Origin: Lyophyllum atratum
Lineage: Eukaryota > Basidiomycota > Agaricomycetes > Agaricales > Lyophyllaceae
Length of the DNA stretch: 64,000 bases
Direction: 5' to 3'
Assembly (NCBI GenBank): GCA_014905825.1
Contig: JACGCN010000027.1
Coordinates: 496,001-560,000 of the forward strand
Shown: in pieces, positions 1 to 11,246 of the stretch
Numbering within the stretch: position 1 is the first letter of the stretch
Layout of the letters: every line of letters begins with the position of its first letter
Program-made: the position numbers and the translations under genes
The notes under the pieces: model-generated
What the model was told of the DNA's origin: nothing
The model's database searches: none
What the model saw: only the letters and a program-made list of their open reading frames with translations

Positions 1-780
1 GGAGACCTAGTACAATGTCCCAATCCTCCTACGAGTACATACTATTGTTTTTTTGCATCCACTACCCTCACTACAATACATTTCGCGATCCTTTCTTCAA
101 GCCTTCCTCTGATGATACCTCTGGGCGTGTTATTTGGTCATGATTGGCTACACCCTCATCGTGGCAGTACGACAGCAAACAGCTCTTGTCTCTCGACGTC
201 GTGCATCGTGCAGGCCTTCAGTCTTGTCTCCATTTCGTTTGACACATCTACACTTCGTCTGGCCTATGGAATACCCTCAAGTCACAAAGGAACAGCCTTG
301 TAACCGCAGGACTAGTGTTTCGAGGGCTAGGACGTTTAATGTTGACTCTGCATTGTTGGCAACTTGTTGCTTGGTGAACTGTGAGTTTTTTCTTAGTCCT
401 CCTGCGAAATGTAGGCTAATACCATTCAAGAATTATGGACAGGAATACCTCTTCGCTCTACCTTGGCCATGAAACACACAGTGAGTACCTAGGCCCCTTC
501 AATTTGAAACTTCTCATCGGATTTCTCAGCTTCTCGGCCCCCTTCCTCAAACCTGATGCTCACCACCTCCGTTTTCTGTCGTCTACCATTGTCACCCCCC
601 GCCAATCTGGCTCATCACGATGTCCATTGCGGATCATGTGTGTAAGTCCCACTTACTCATGCTATATCCGTGTTGTCCTCACTAGGTTTCTGTCTAGGCT
701 ACTCGAGAACTGATGATTCATGTACATAAACTAATGTAATGGCCGTAGCTGTAGTTTGTTAGCATTCTGAGTGAATCCCG
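1..780. other. No gene recognised
   Basis: Short open frames occur on the plus strand, but none has a recognisable domain, a convincing splice pattern or a long coding span. I see no RNA gene here. It may be intergenic or the untranslated edge of a gene lying to the left. Confidence 0.5.
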
Positions 781-1025
781 GCCTTACATGGCTCAAATCG
801 GGTGGTTCGATCAGTCGCAACCGACTGCGACCGACTTTCAACCGGTCACAACTGGGTCCAGTCGTGACCGGTTGAAACCAGTCCCCAACCGCTGCTCAAC
901 TGATGTCGACCGGTTGGTGACGGTTCAGTTGGCGGTCGTTCGCTGTGTGGTAAGGCCTACGACCGGTCGGGGTCCGGTTGCTGCCAAAAAGGGCAAAAAA
1001 CCGGACTCAACCGGACTTCAAAACA
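781..1025. repeat. ACCGGTT-rich repeat, left copy
   Basis: This stretch is packed with ACCGGT/GACCGGTT-type words and ends in a run of A followed by CCGGACT...CCGGACTT...CACT. A diverged copy in the same orientation lies at about 3300-3525 with the same 3' end layout. The minus-strand gene at 1026-2859 stops where this copy ends, so the repeat probably inserted into or truncated that gene. The type of element (SINE-, MITE- or LTR-like) cannot be decided by reading. Confidence 0.6.
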
Positions 1026-2859
1026 CTAGCCGTCTGAGGAGCGATCATCGAAAGCTAAGAATGCCTTGAATTTTGTGGAGTCGGGCTGCCTAAATGGCGA
1101 CTGTTGGCGAGTTGCGAGTGTGTGGAGATACTGAAGGTGGATGCGATCATAGTTCTGGAGGTGTTGAACTCGTAAAGCATTTGAAAACTGTTTGGCGCCC
1201 ATGCCATGTTGGAAACATGACCGCATGAATGCCAGGGCGTCGAGCGCCATGCCACTCCGGAACGTCAGTCGAGCTGGAAATTGGGCAGAAAGGTTGCGAG
1301 GGAGAGCTGCTAGAACTCGGGGATCCCAGCTCCGAAATGTGACGCTGTTTGGCTTGACGCAGCGTGGACAGCGGTACCGGTAACCCAATATCCAAAATGA
1401 TTTGTTAATATCAATAACATGACGTGGGCGAGAAATATGTGTGTGATGCCATAGCCGTTCTGTGCACCCAGGATTAGGGCATGAGATACCGTCAGGAAGG
1501 AGGGCCATTGGATCCCACAGAAAGATATCACAATCATAAAGTCGCTGTGGTGAAACAAGCAAATCTTGTAGTAGGAAATAATTTGACGGGCGTGGAAACC
1601 AGAACGTCTTATGGTCCCAATAAAGCGAGGGCACCTTGTCAGGCCCGCAATGCCTCGACTGCTTGACGCATGCATCAAATCTCTCCTTCAACCAAGCCGG
1701 AAGGGGACGGGGAGGCTGGAATCTTGGAGGAGCATGATCCCCTCCATTATCAGCTGCGCCCTGTTCCTCGATGTCGTCATCATCATCCCCTTCCTCATCA
1801 TCGCCGCCAATGCCATCTTCCAGCAGCTGTGCTTCGTCATCTTCACTATCATCATTACCCAGATCTTCGATGATTTGAGATGGGTCCGCCTCGGGAGCAA
1901 GAGCATGCTCAGCGTCAGGTAATCCGGTACTAGTAGGCGCCGAAGGTCGTGCTGCGTCAGCTGCGTCCGTGTCGGCGATAGGTACATGCGACATCCAATT
2001 CGGCGATCCGGATTGGGTGTCTGGGACTGGGCTAGCATCCGCCATCGTAGTTCGTCGGTTTGCAGGGAAACCAGGAACCCGCTGAAAGTGGAAAGTCTCA
2101 TGAGCATAGAACACAAAACTTGGATGGAATTGACGTACCAGACCCTCGTTGATCGAGAAAACAGACGACTTGCATGCTCCAAATGTGGGAAATGGTTTTT
2201 TTGGACATCCTACGCGCCCTCGCCCATGTCTACCATTCTCGCTGCCTCCGGGTGCTGTCAACTGCTTCCGGCTTTTCCCCGGTGGACGTCCTCGCGGGCG
2301 CTTCTTCTCTGGAACCGTCTCATCTGACATCTGACTTGCCATGCGGGCAAGGGTCTTCTTGTTCCTAGAACCCTTCGGTCGGCCTCGAGCGCGCCCTGAC
2401 GTGAGTGTTTCGCCATCAGCGCTGGCGAGAGGCATCGTAGAAATGGGTGGCGTCTGCATGATGTACTCGTTCGGTTCTAAGTGAAGACTATAGGGAAACA
2501 TAGTTTAGAAACGACTGTCGGTCAAAAAGCTCACTGCATACCATGTTGTCTCATCCATTGATAGCAGGTCTTCCAGTTGTACGGAAGCCGAAGAGGCCGT
2601 GGTGTCTTGGCTGAAATACGGGCACTAGTCAGTAAGACCTCCCGCAACAGAATCAAACTTCACCTACCAAGGATCATCGTCGTCCATTTGTGTGGCATGT
2701 GCAACGTTGCTATATAGAATAGATGTTTCAACTTTGCTTCTCGTGGAGTGAGCAAAGCACGTACCGCTGAGCGAAGTAATCAGTTTCGAGGGCATCCAGC
2801 GCTTGAAGCTGGTCTTCAGAATAGTCAAACGCGTCGAACTGGTCGAATTCGTTGTCCAT
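1026..2859 (-). CDS. AT-hook, DUF6729-like transposon-associated protein, 3'-truncated
   Basis: Four exons (2859-2765, 2709-2668, 2610-2542, 2487-1026) join in phase to give about 555 residues. The first ATG in the frame is at 2859 and opens with an acidic MDNEFDQFDAFDYSEDQL segment. Two AT-hook-like cores follow (GRPKGSRNKK and RGRPPGKSRK), then a very acidic stretch, then a region with paired cysteines (CPNPGCTERLWHH, YRCPRC) and W/F-rich segments. From memory this resembles the fungal DUF6729 family, which occurs in large Agaricomycete transposon-like proteins; I could not check that. Members I recall continue well beyond this point. Here the frame ends in a stop exactly at the ACCGGTT-rich repeat, so the protein looks truncated and probably non-functional. 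A DNA-binding role is inferred only from the AT-hooks. Confidence 0.6.
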
Positions 2860-3299
2860 GACTGAGTCTACGGTCTTGCGGAGGCGGAGTGACACTACTC
2901 GAGAAAAAGTTCTGCGAATTGCCTTCGCGTTATTCGGCACGGTTAGCGACTGAGGGGATGAGGTAGCCTAAACGAAAAAGAATAAATACTGATCGGTGTT
3001 TCACATTCAATTTCATCCCTCCATGGGACTCTGGACTCAATGGCATTGGCATGAAAGGATATCAATATTGAGACCAATCAAGGACACTGGGGGTGACTAC
3101 GAGGCTTATCAGGAACTACGAGGAGGGTGTGGCGGAGGTTGCATTCAATGCTCAAGTCGCGTCGTGGGCTCAGGGTTGGCGCTGTACCCGAGCTCACGCG
3201 ATCGCCACATGGCTGGGTGCACGTGGCTTTTCAAAGTCAGAATCAGAGTCAGTATCCTTCACCCCTATGAGTATCGAGCCGGAAGCATTCTCTACATTA

Positions 3300-3525
3300 T
3301 ATATGACATTTATAACCGGTTATCACCGGTTATAACCGGCTTAGGACCGGCTTTCGTAAAACCGGTCAAAACTGGTCATAGAACTGATGGTGACTGATGG
3401 TGACTGGTCGCCATCAGTTCAGTTCGGTTTTTTGGAGTTTTAAGCATCACATGTGACCGGTTACGGTCCGGTCTTGCCCCATTTGGCGAAAAAACCCGAC
3501 TTGACCTGACTTTAAATCACTACCA
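3300..3525. repeat. ACCGGTT-rich repeat, right copy
   Basis: Second diverged copy of the repeat at 781-1025, in the same orientation. It starts with alternating TAACCGGTTA-type palindromes and ends AAAAAACCCGACTT...CTGACTTTAAATCACT, matching the 3' end of the left copy. The two copies bracket the AT-hook gene. Confidence 0.55.
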
Positions 3526-3919
3526 GAACTTCACTGAGGAATGATGTCTTCAATGACGCTACGTATCCGGGTACGACCTTCAACTGAATGCCATGAATAG
3601 CATTGAGGACGCGCTTCTAGTCACATGCACGCGACGCGCTTGTCCAGCCCGAAATAAATGTTGGCAAAAAATGTGATGCTTATTTTGCTGACTAAGGACC
3701 TGAGAACGCCGAAACGACCCGCCCACCAAAAGGCCCATCACAAAATTCAGACTACTTCGGGTTCTACATCAAGCTTACTTCATTCCGAATTTTGATGCAT
3801 TATGTGATATGTGATCCTCAAGACTACATACATGGTTTGGGCCCAAAAGTGAAGCACTGAGATGACATTTATGCATGTCTAGGTCATACCCTATGATGAA
3901 GTCAACTGAATATGATAAA
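3526..3919. other. No gene recognised
   Basis: Downstream flank of the PTPA gene. No coding span, RNA gene or clear repeat was seen. Confidence 0.5.
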
Positions 3920-5425
3920 TCAATCAAATGGCACTGGCCGAATCCCCACCCCACTCCCACCCAACCCCAACCTGACCCCGGGCTTCTTCCCCTCCCTATC
4001 CTTCTCAGCCCTTGCAGCCGCAAAGGCGCTCGGCACCGGAATGCCACAACAGTCGCCCCACCCTGCGTCTCTTGCTCCTAGAGTGTGTGCATGGCCGCGA
4101 TGCGCATCATTTTCACTGTCCTGTTGATCAGCAGACGAGGGGGGAGGGGGTCCGTCGTATGTGAGTATGGATCCGAAGAGGAAGTGCTGCACGACAGGGA
4201 GTTTGGCAAGCACTTCGGCCCGGTACATCTTGAGCATACCCGAATTAACCTTATCCCACGTTTTCACCTGCGGAGGTAGAAATTAAGAAATGTAGAAGAT
4301 GAAATGCACAGGAAAATGAAAGTTACGGCAGAGATATCATCTAGCATGGGGGAGTGCCACCGTAGGGATGCGGTCTTGATCTGTTGAAGGGGTAAGGCAA
4401 AGATCGAGTAGGTGAGAGGAAGGGGGATGTACAGAGTTAATGAACTTGATGCATGCAAAATAGATGTAGTGCTTGGAGTACTCATCAACGATCTCTGCGT
4501 CGTGGATCGCTTTCGGCCGGATGTACTTATGACCTTCATCCAGACATTAAGGTGTGACGTGCAGAAAGTATGTGCAGAGGGCCCACCTCGTAGCTGCGCC
4601 GATCCAAATAGGAATGGTAGAAAATGGTAATCATCTAGGCCCCATACCCCATGAGATCCGGCAGGTTCGAGCCAATAGGTCGATTGTAGGATGCGCATGA
4701 CTTCAATGTATCTATTGGACGTCAGCGTATAGAGCTGCCTGGAGGACTGGTTTGGCTCACCTCCAAAACACCTTGATAACGAGCGCCTTGTGGTCGCTCT
4801 CACCCACTACACCCAGGCGCTCGAGGCATATCCTACGAATTATCCATCAGCAAGCCCAATCCAAAGAAAGAACGAGAAAGGCGTACAGCCAACACAAGAA
4901 ATTGAGCTCCATACCGCTCCCGTAATCAATCCGTGTCCGGTTGCCCCATGCCTCATTAAAGTACACCGACACTTCATCCACGGCATCGAGCGGGAGATTC
5001 GGCAGGCTAGCATGCAGTGTGGGAGAGGCCTGTTGTCTCGAATAAGATCTAAGCGTCGACGACGCTAGAGACCGCGGTGTGTACGTACCTCTGAGACCTT
5101 GTCGTAGAACGCGCGGAAGGCGGGGTTCCCGAACCGCGATGCAGAGTTCTCCACGGGTGGTGTCCCGTGTGCAATTTGTTCGACCTGTGTTAGAATGGCG
5201 AGGATCGCTGCCACGCCCTGCGCGTCTATGACTGAGCATGAATAGAGAGCGGTGACTGCCAAAACGCACGGGAGACTGGGTACAATCATCGGTCAGCCTT
5301 ACGCCGACTACGGCATCATTCAGCGATTCGATGTATGAGACGATGTCGTGGTGGGTCTTGGAGGACTGGAAATAGGCAAGCTGATCAGGGACGAGGATGG
5401 CTTTCTGAGGAACGCGGAAGGACAT
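3920..5425 (-). CDS. Serine/threonine-protein phosphatase 2A activator (PTPA/Rrd family)
   Basis: Peptidyl-prolyl isomerase-type activator that restores or assembles active PP2A catalytic subunit in cytoplasm and nucleus. The spliced minus-strand frame shows the family core in order: [94 protein letters not shown] and [20 protein letters not shown]. The tail ends GIRPVPFD, typical of one Rrd subfamily. Start is the ATG at 5425 ([11 protein letters not shown]). There are at least seven exons; the junctions from exon 2 on close in phase, but I could not settle the exon 1/exon 2 junction (about 5303-5225). The gene is divergent from the SURF6 gene, only 73 bp away. Whether it is Rrd1- or Rrd2-like is not resolved. 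Confidence 0.9.
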
Positions 5426-5498
5426 GATGATCGGTGACAAGCGACGGCTGACCCTAACCCTACTTTTTCCTCGACCTCTTCCTCCACCATCCTCTCCG
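5426..5498. promoter_or_regulatory. Very short divergent promoter, PTPA / SURF6
   Basis: Only 73 bp separate the start codons of two divergent housekeeping genes. The interval is pyrimidine-rich on the plus strand (CCTCTTCCTCCACC), as in many fungal core promoters. Shared control is inferred from spacing only. Confidence 0.5.
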
Positions 5499-6933
5499 AT
5501 GCCAACCGCGGCAGCGACCCTCCGTGCCTCCCTGGAGAAGCACAATAACACCTTCGAGTCACTCTTGAAACTAATCCCTGCTAAATACTACATCGTCCAG
5601 GACCAGACCGAAGAACAAGTACTCCAACAAAATTCTCCTCATAATCCCAGACTCACTCCACATCTCGTCTCACAGGCCTCAAAATACCAGAAGCACAGCA
5701 AGAAGCAAAATGCTCCAAAGCAGGCCATAAAGGAGGCAACTAAAAAGGCGAAACGCGAAAAGGTTTTCCTATCCTGCCGACCTCCCAAAATCTTAACCAC
5801 TGACAATCACAATTCAGCTCGATCCCGCGAATAATAAATCCATTGTCGACCTGCAGAACGAAGCCTCTTCTGCCCAAAAACCCGAGAAAAAGGGTAAGCG
5901 CAAGGTTGCACCCGTCCCATCCGACGACGAGGAGAGCGACGAGGACGGCATGGGCATGGATGTCGATGTCGATCTAGCCGACGAGGACGAGGAGCTCGTG
6001 CCTATGCCCGCCTCCGGGGGTATCGGCTCCGTACGGGATAAGCTGTACGCCCGGATGGCGCAGCTCCGTCGCGGTAGTGGTGGTGGGGAGGGTGGCGGGC
6101 GCGACGAACTGCTGGAGGAGCGGAGGCGGCAGCGGGCGGCAATGCGCGAGCGGCGGCGGAAAGAGACGAAGGAGAGAATCCGAAGGGAGGAGGAGATGAA
6201 AGGGAAGAAGGGTGGTAAGGAGAAGGATACTGGCAAGGAGAGGAGAGAGGCGAGAGAGAAGGGTAATCAGACGAAGGTACATATTTTCCTCTTCCAGTTT
6301 GACTGCCTTTCTCATGTTTACCCACCATATACCGTACAGACCCAACTCCTTGTACCCGACGCCGACTCTCGACAAGCACAGCATGGGCCCCAATCCTCCC
6401 TCACCACTGTTGCATTCTCCTCCCTCACAGGGGACTCCTCAAAGAAGGCTCAGCAACTAAAGAAGGCTACTTCCTCAAACGCTCAACAAGCCTTAGAGCA
6501 ACTCTCTGCACGGAAAGAAAAACTTTCCTCTCTTCCTGCTGAAAAGCGGAAGGAAATCGAGGAGCGCGAGAAGTGGGAAAAGGCGGGTGCGCGGATGGAG
6601 GGTGTGAAGGTGCACGACGACGAGGGACGGCTGAAGAAAGCCGTCAAACGGAAGGAGAAGGAGAAAGGGAAGAGCAAGAAGGAGTGGTATGTGTCCTTGC
6701 ACTTTTCTCGACCTGTGGTGCTGACGCTGTGTGTCCCCAGGGATGACCGTAAGGAACAAGTCGGCGCCGCCATGGCGGCGAAACAAAAGAAACGCACAGA
6801 CAACATCGCGATGCGTAACGAGCGCAAGGCCGACAAGCGGAAAGGTGTCGGAAAGAAGGCCAAAGCGCGCCCGGGCTTCGAGGGCAAGGCCTATGGAAAG
6901 GGCAAGGGCGGCGGCAAGGGAAAGGGGAAGTAG
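5499..6933 (+). CDS. SURF6/Rrp14 ribosome biogenesis protein
   Basis: Nucleolar factor needed for early 60S and 40S pre-ribosome processing. Five exons (5499-5618, 5676-5762, 5818-6276, 6340-6686, 6741-6933) join in phase to about 401 residues. The N-terminus ([20 protein letters not shown]) is the Rrp14 N-terminal motif. An acidic stretch follows ([14 protein letters not shown]), then a long basic coiled-coil region, the SURF6 core ([31 protein letters not shown]) and a C-terminus of [22 protein letters not shown] type ending in a [12 protein letters not shown] tail. Start is the first in-frame ATG after the divergent promoter. Length and motif order fit the family. Confidence 0.93.
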
Positions 6934-7198
6934 TCGACTTCGCTGTGCTTTACGATCAATTTATTGCTCTAACTCCACGGGGGACTTGACCCAGCTAGGT
7001 CTAACATCGCATCTCACATTTGCTTGTCACACCACGACCAAGATATAAGAACTACCCATAAAAATTCCGGATATGCAGGTGTAGAGGTACAAGAGCTAAC
7101 ACAATTCCAGTTTTCGTTTTCTTCCTTCCAAGTCCATCATTCCGGGTCCATATACGTTCCCAAACGAATCTCACAGCCATTAAAAACAAAGCGAAAGG

Positions 7199-9882
7199 CT
7201 ATCCACTCTCGGCCACCTTCTTCTTGATAACGTCGACGACGCCAGGCTCTGCAACAGTGCTAAGATCCCCGAGTTGATCACCCTCACCGGCAACGATCTT
7301 GCGCATGATACGACGCATAATCTATACATTCCCAAAAGGCACATCAGCAGCAATTCAAGTACAACCACCGCAGATGGATATCGAGCACGCACTTTGCCAC
7401 TGCGCGTCTTCGGCAGATCGCTGACCACAAAGATCTTCTTCGGCGCCGCAAACGGCCCAATCACCTTGCGAACCTGGAGCACCAGCTCCTTCACCAGGTC
7501 TGTCTCGTTGTTCGGGTCATACGCGAACTCCCTGCAGCCGATACCCCGTCGTCAATCACCAGGGGGTATGTTTTAAGCAAGACGACATACGGTTTGAGAG
7601 TGACAAATGCAAATACGGCTTGTCCAGTCAGCTCGTCTGCAGTTCCAATGACTGCCCCAACACTTTCAGCTCCTCCAAGCAACGAAGAAATGGTCACGCA
7701 CCAGCGGTCTCAGCAACACCCTTGTGCATGATAAGTGCCGACTCGATCTCCGCCGTCGATAGGCGATGTCCCGAGACGTTGATCACATCTACCATAGAAC
7801 CTCCCCGTCAGCCTCACGATATTGCACTAGAATACAGAGAGAGCCCACCGTCAATACGACCCTTAATCCAGATGTATCCGTGCTCGTCCCGTGCGGCACC
7901 ATCGCCCGTGTAGAACATGCCAGGATACGGCTGGAGGCGCCACATGGTCAACTATCGGTATTCTTGAAATGAACCAAGGGAAGACGCACCGACATATAGG
8001 TATCGATATACCGTTTATGGTCCTGGTAGATCGTGCGCGCGACTGACGGCCATGGGTTCTTCAACGCCAACACGCCCTCAACATTGTTTCCTTCCAGCTC
8101 CTACAGCCGGCACCCAGATTAACGATCACATACGAGAAAAGGAGGGGGGAGCAGAAACGTACCACGCCTGTAACGGGATCCAGAATAGCCGGCTCGATAC
8201 CAAAGAATGGCACTGTCGCCGCGCCAGGCTTCGTTTCGATCGCACCTGGGAAAGGCGTCACCACGATCGAGCCGGTCTCCGTCTGCCTGATTATCCATCA
8301 TCTGGTGAAACCCCTGAAAACAGGAAGGGAAAGGGGCACTCACCAGAACGTATCGACGATAGCACATTCCTTCCTTCCAACATGCTCATTGTACCAGTGC
8401 CATGCTTCGGGGTTGATCGGCTCACCAACACTACCGAGCACGCGGAGGGTCGAAAGATCATGTCCCTCGACGTGGTGTGCGCCTAAACACACATTTCACA
8501 TCAGCCTCATATCCAGAAAGTGAACAAATGCGTAAAACTCACCGAGGCGGCGCAAGAGACGGATCGCAGTCGGCGCCGAGTAGAACTGGGTGAGTTTGTG
8601 TTTGGACACAGTCTCCCAGTAGCGCGATGGCGTTGGGTATACAGGGGTGGACTCGAAGACGGTCGTTGTTACGCCATTCGCGAGGGGCCCGTAGATGATG
8701 TACCTGTTGCGCGGGGTAAGTCAATCATGTCTTAACCTCAAATGAGGAGCTTAGACGTACGTGTGCCCAGTGATCCAGCCGATGTCGGCCATGCATGCGA
8801 AGCGGTCATCGGGATGCACGTCGAACACGTACTTGACAGTGAGGGCGGCGCAGAGGAGGTACCCACCGGTGGTGTGCACGACACCCTTGGGCTTCCCGGT
8901 CGAGCCGGAGGTCTACCGTCATGCAGCATCAATCAGAAGCTGCCCGGATCAAGGAAGGATGTTCAACGTACATAAAGGATGAAGAGCGGATCCTCGGACG
9001 CCATGACCTCAGGCGGACAGTAGCTCGGCACGCGATCAACTTCCTCATGCCACCACTTGTCGCGACCCTCTGTCCAGGCCACTTTGTTCCCTGTGCGCTT
9101 CAGGACCAATACATGTTCCACAAGCGGGCAGTCTTTAAGCGCGCTATCCACGATCGCCTTAGTGGCGATCGTCTTGCCTCCACGGCGGCCTTCGTCAGAC
9201 GTTATGACAAAACGCGAAGAGCAATCCTGCACGCGGTCACGCAGGGACTCGGCGGAGAAGCCAGCAAAGACGACGGAATGTACCGCGCCGATACGCGCGC
9301 AGGCGAGGAAGGCAGCGACGGCGTGCCAAGTCATAGGAAGGTAAACAGACACAGTGTCACCCTTCTTGATTCCGTACTTTTTAAGCACGTTTGCGATGCT
9401 CGAGACTTCCCGGAGGAGTTCGGCGTATGTCACCTCGCGGCCCTCGCCAGGCTCGTCGGCCTCATAGATGATTGCGGTCTGTGCATATTGTCAGATCGGT
9501 GTAACGTAGCACCAATAAGTGGTCGAACCTTATTGGGATGCTTAAAAGCCCAGCGGTCAACACAGTTGTAGGAAGCGTTAAGACCGCCTTCTGGAAACCA
9601 GGCGATGTCGCCTGTCTGGAATCCGCCAGATCGCACGGTCTGGAAGGGGCGATCCCAGTAGAGGGTCTCGCGGGCGACCTATGCCAGGTCAGCGTCGGTA
9701 ATCGGAGGTAAGATGAATCGTACCTTCGCCCACCACGCGTCGGATTCATGGCCGACAGTCTCTGCATGGGCTGCGTGGTAGTCGTCGATGTGTGGGCCGA
9801 TGTGCGGTGTCTTTAGCCCGTTGGCGAGGCGTGGTGCGATAGGGTGCTTAGGAACTGAGCTGGGTGCTACTTCGTCGGCCAT
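7199..9882 (-). CDS. Acetyl-CoA synthetase (acetate-CoA ligase)
   Basis: Converts acetate, ATP and CoA to acetyl-CoA via acetyl-AMP; in fungi it feeds acetate to the glyoxylate cycle, lipid synthesis and histone acetylation. Thirteen exons (from 9882-9724 to 7321-7199) close in phase to about 671 residues, normal for the family. Recognisable blocks in order: WYDRP-type entry (YWDRPFQTV), [40 protein letters not shown], the P-loop-like [37 protein letters not shown], the [20 protein letters not shown] adenylation motif, [20 protein letters not shown], and the C-terminal [16 protein letters not shown] around the acetylatable lysine. No peroxisomal or mitochondrial targeting signal is evident. 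The gene is convergent with SURF6. Confidence 0.96.
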
Positions 9883-11246
9883 GGGGGTTAGTGGGGAAGA
9901 GGGATGACGGGGAAATGGTTTTATCAAGAACGAGTGTGGTAACAAATAGGGGCAAACTCCCAAAGGAGAATGGCGGGATCGGATGTGATCTGGTCCAGGT
10001 TATTCATTTTGATCACTTGCTCCTGCTCCCCCGCATTTTCCAGGCGCCTTAACCACATCCATCACGCTGGGCACTTACTTAGGATCCCGTAACTGCATCC
10101 ATGAAGGCTGTCAGACGGAGTTAGGTCGGTCCTCGGCCAGTATCCCACCTCCTATAGGTATTCAATAGGACGCGCCCATATCCGCTTGGCGCGGGGTTCA
10201 TGATCGTGGGGTAAGCTCTCAGACTCGTGACCAGCTATCATGATGAAGACGAGTCGATATATCGAGGCTCGTCTCGTAGAGGGAATGGTTATCAGTCTAC
10301 CACCCTCTCACATATCTTGCAGGGCTATAGACGAGGTGGTCATCATGAAGGCCGGGCCGCGCTGCCCCCATTCGCCGCTCCACGTGGATCATCCGAAGGA
10401 ATGCCGTTCTCCCGCTCAGACCGTGTACAGTGTACACCGAAGGGCACACGAGCTGACAGTTTGGGGCGGCACCAAGATTTACGGCTGAATCCAAGCAGTA
10501 TGCTGTTAAGTTTTGCCGTGAATGAGTTGGACATGTATTTTTTCGAAACAGGAGATGTGCTTAGTTAGTAGCAGCTATTGGGCCAAATTCAGCATGATGC
10601 ATGCAACCCCGAGGCCACCTGCTCCTGGTGAGACAACATCGAGCTAAGGAGACCGTCTGCATCATACGATCGACCTATAGGCTATCACTTCCAGGAGCCG
10701 GAAGACCGATCCCCAAGCCGGAGAGGTTAATCAGTCTTCCGACGCGGCAGCTGCGTGTGCGGCGAAAGGAAGCCGATGACGTTGATGACCGGTACATGAC
10801 TACGGCGGGTAGCGTATGTAGAACTTGAAGGGCGAGCGAGGGCTACCACGCTCGGGTGCGGCAGGGTTCAGCTAGGGAGAACTGGACACGCCTCCATGGC
10901 ACACAATAATGGGTGATGACTAGTACAAGAGCCCCAACGTATGAATTGCGTATGAAATCCTAAAAATGGACGAGGCCGAGCTCGACCTGCCCGATGGTGT
11001 AGAGACACTCGGCGAGAGACCTCCTATGAGCTTGGTATGCCATCATTGTATCCCACATTCCGCATGTGGGCTGCAGAATCCTGCAAGGTCTATATAAGTT
11101 ACCACTTAGCGGCAAGTACTGCTTGTTCCCTATCCAGGTGGCCTCCGACACTTAGCACTCGTCTGGAAGTCTTCCACTGAATTAGATATAGCACATACTA
11201 GGTATACAACGAGTAACTAACGAGAGCAAAAATGGATAGCGCACCA
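9883..11246. other. Gene-poor interval
   Basis: Roughly 1.36 kb without a supported gene. Small frames lack domains and splice support. It contains the acetyl-CoA synthetase promoter (pyrimidine-rich on the minus strand) and the 3' flank of the spindle-pole gene. No repeat or RNA gene was recognised. Confidence 0.5.

Noticed and set aside
5974..6393. Minus-strand frames of about 140 codons
   Set aside because: Antisense shadows of the charged SURF6 exon; composition mirrors the opposite strand.
10227..10568. Overlapping short frames in the interval after acetyl-CoA synthetase
   Set aside because: Several frames overlap on both strands, with no domain and no consistent introns.
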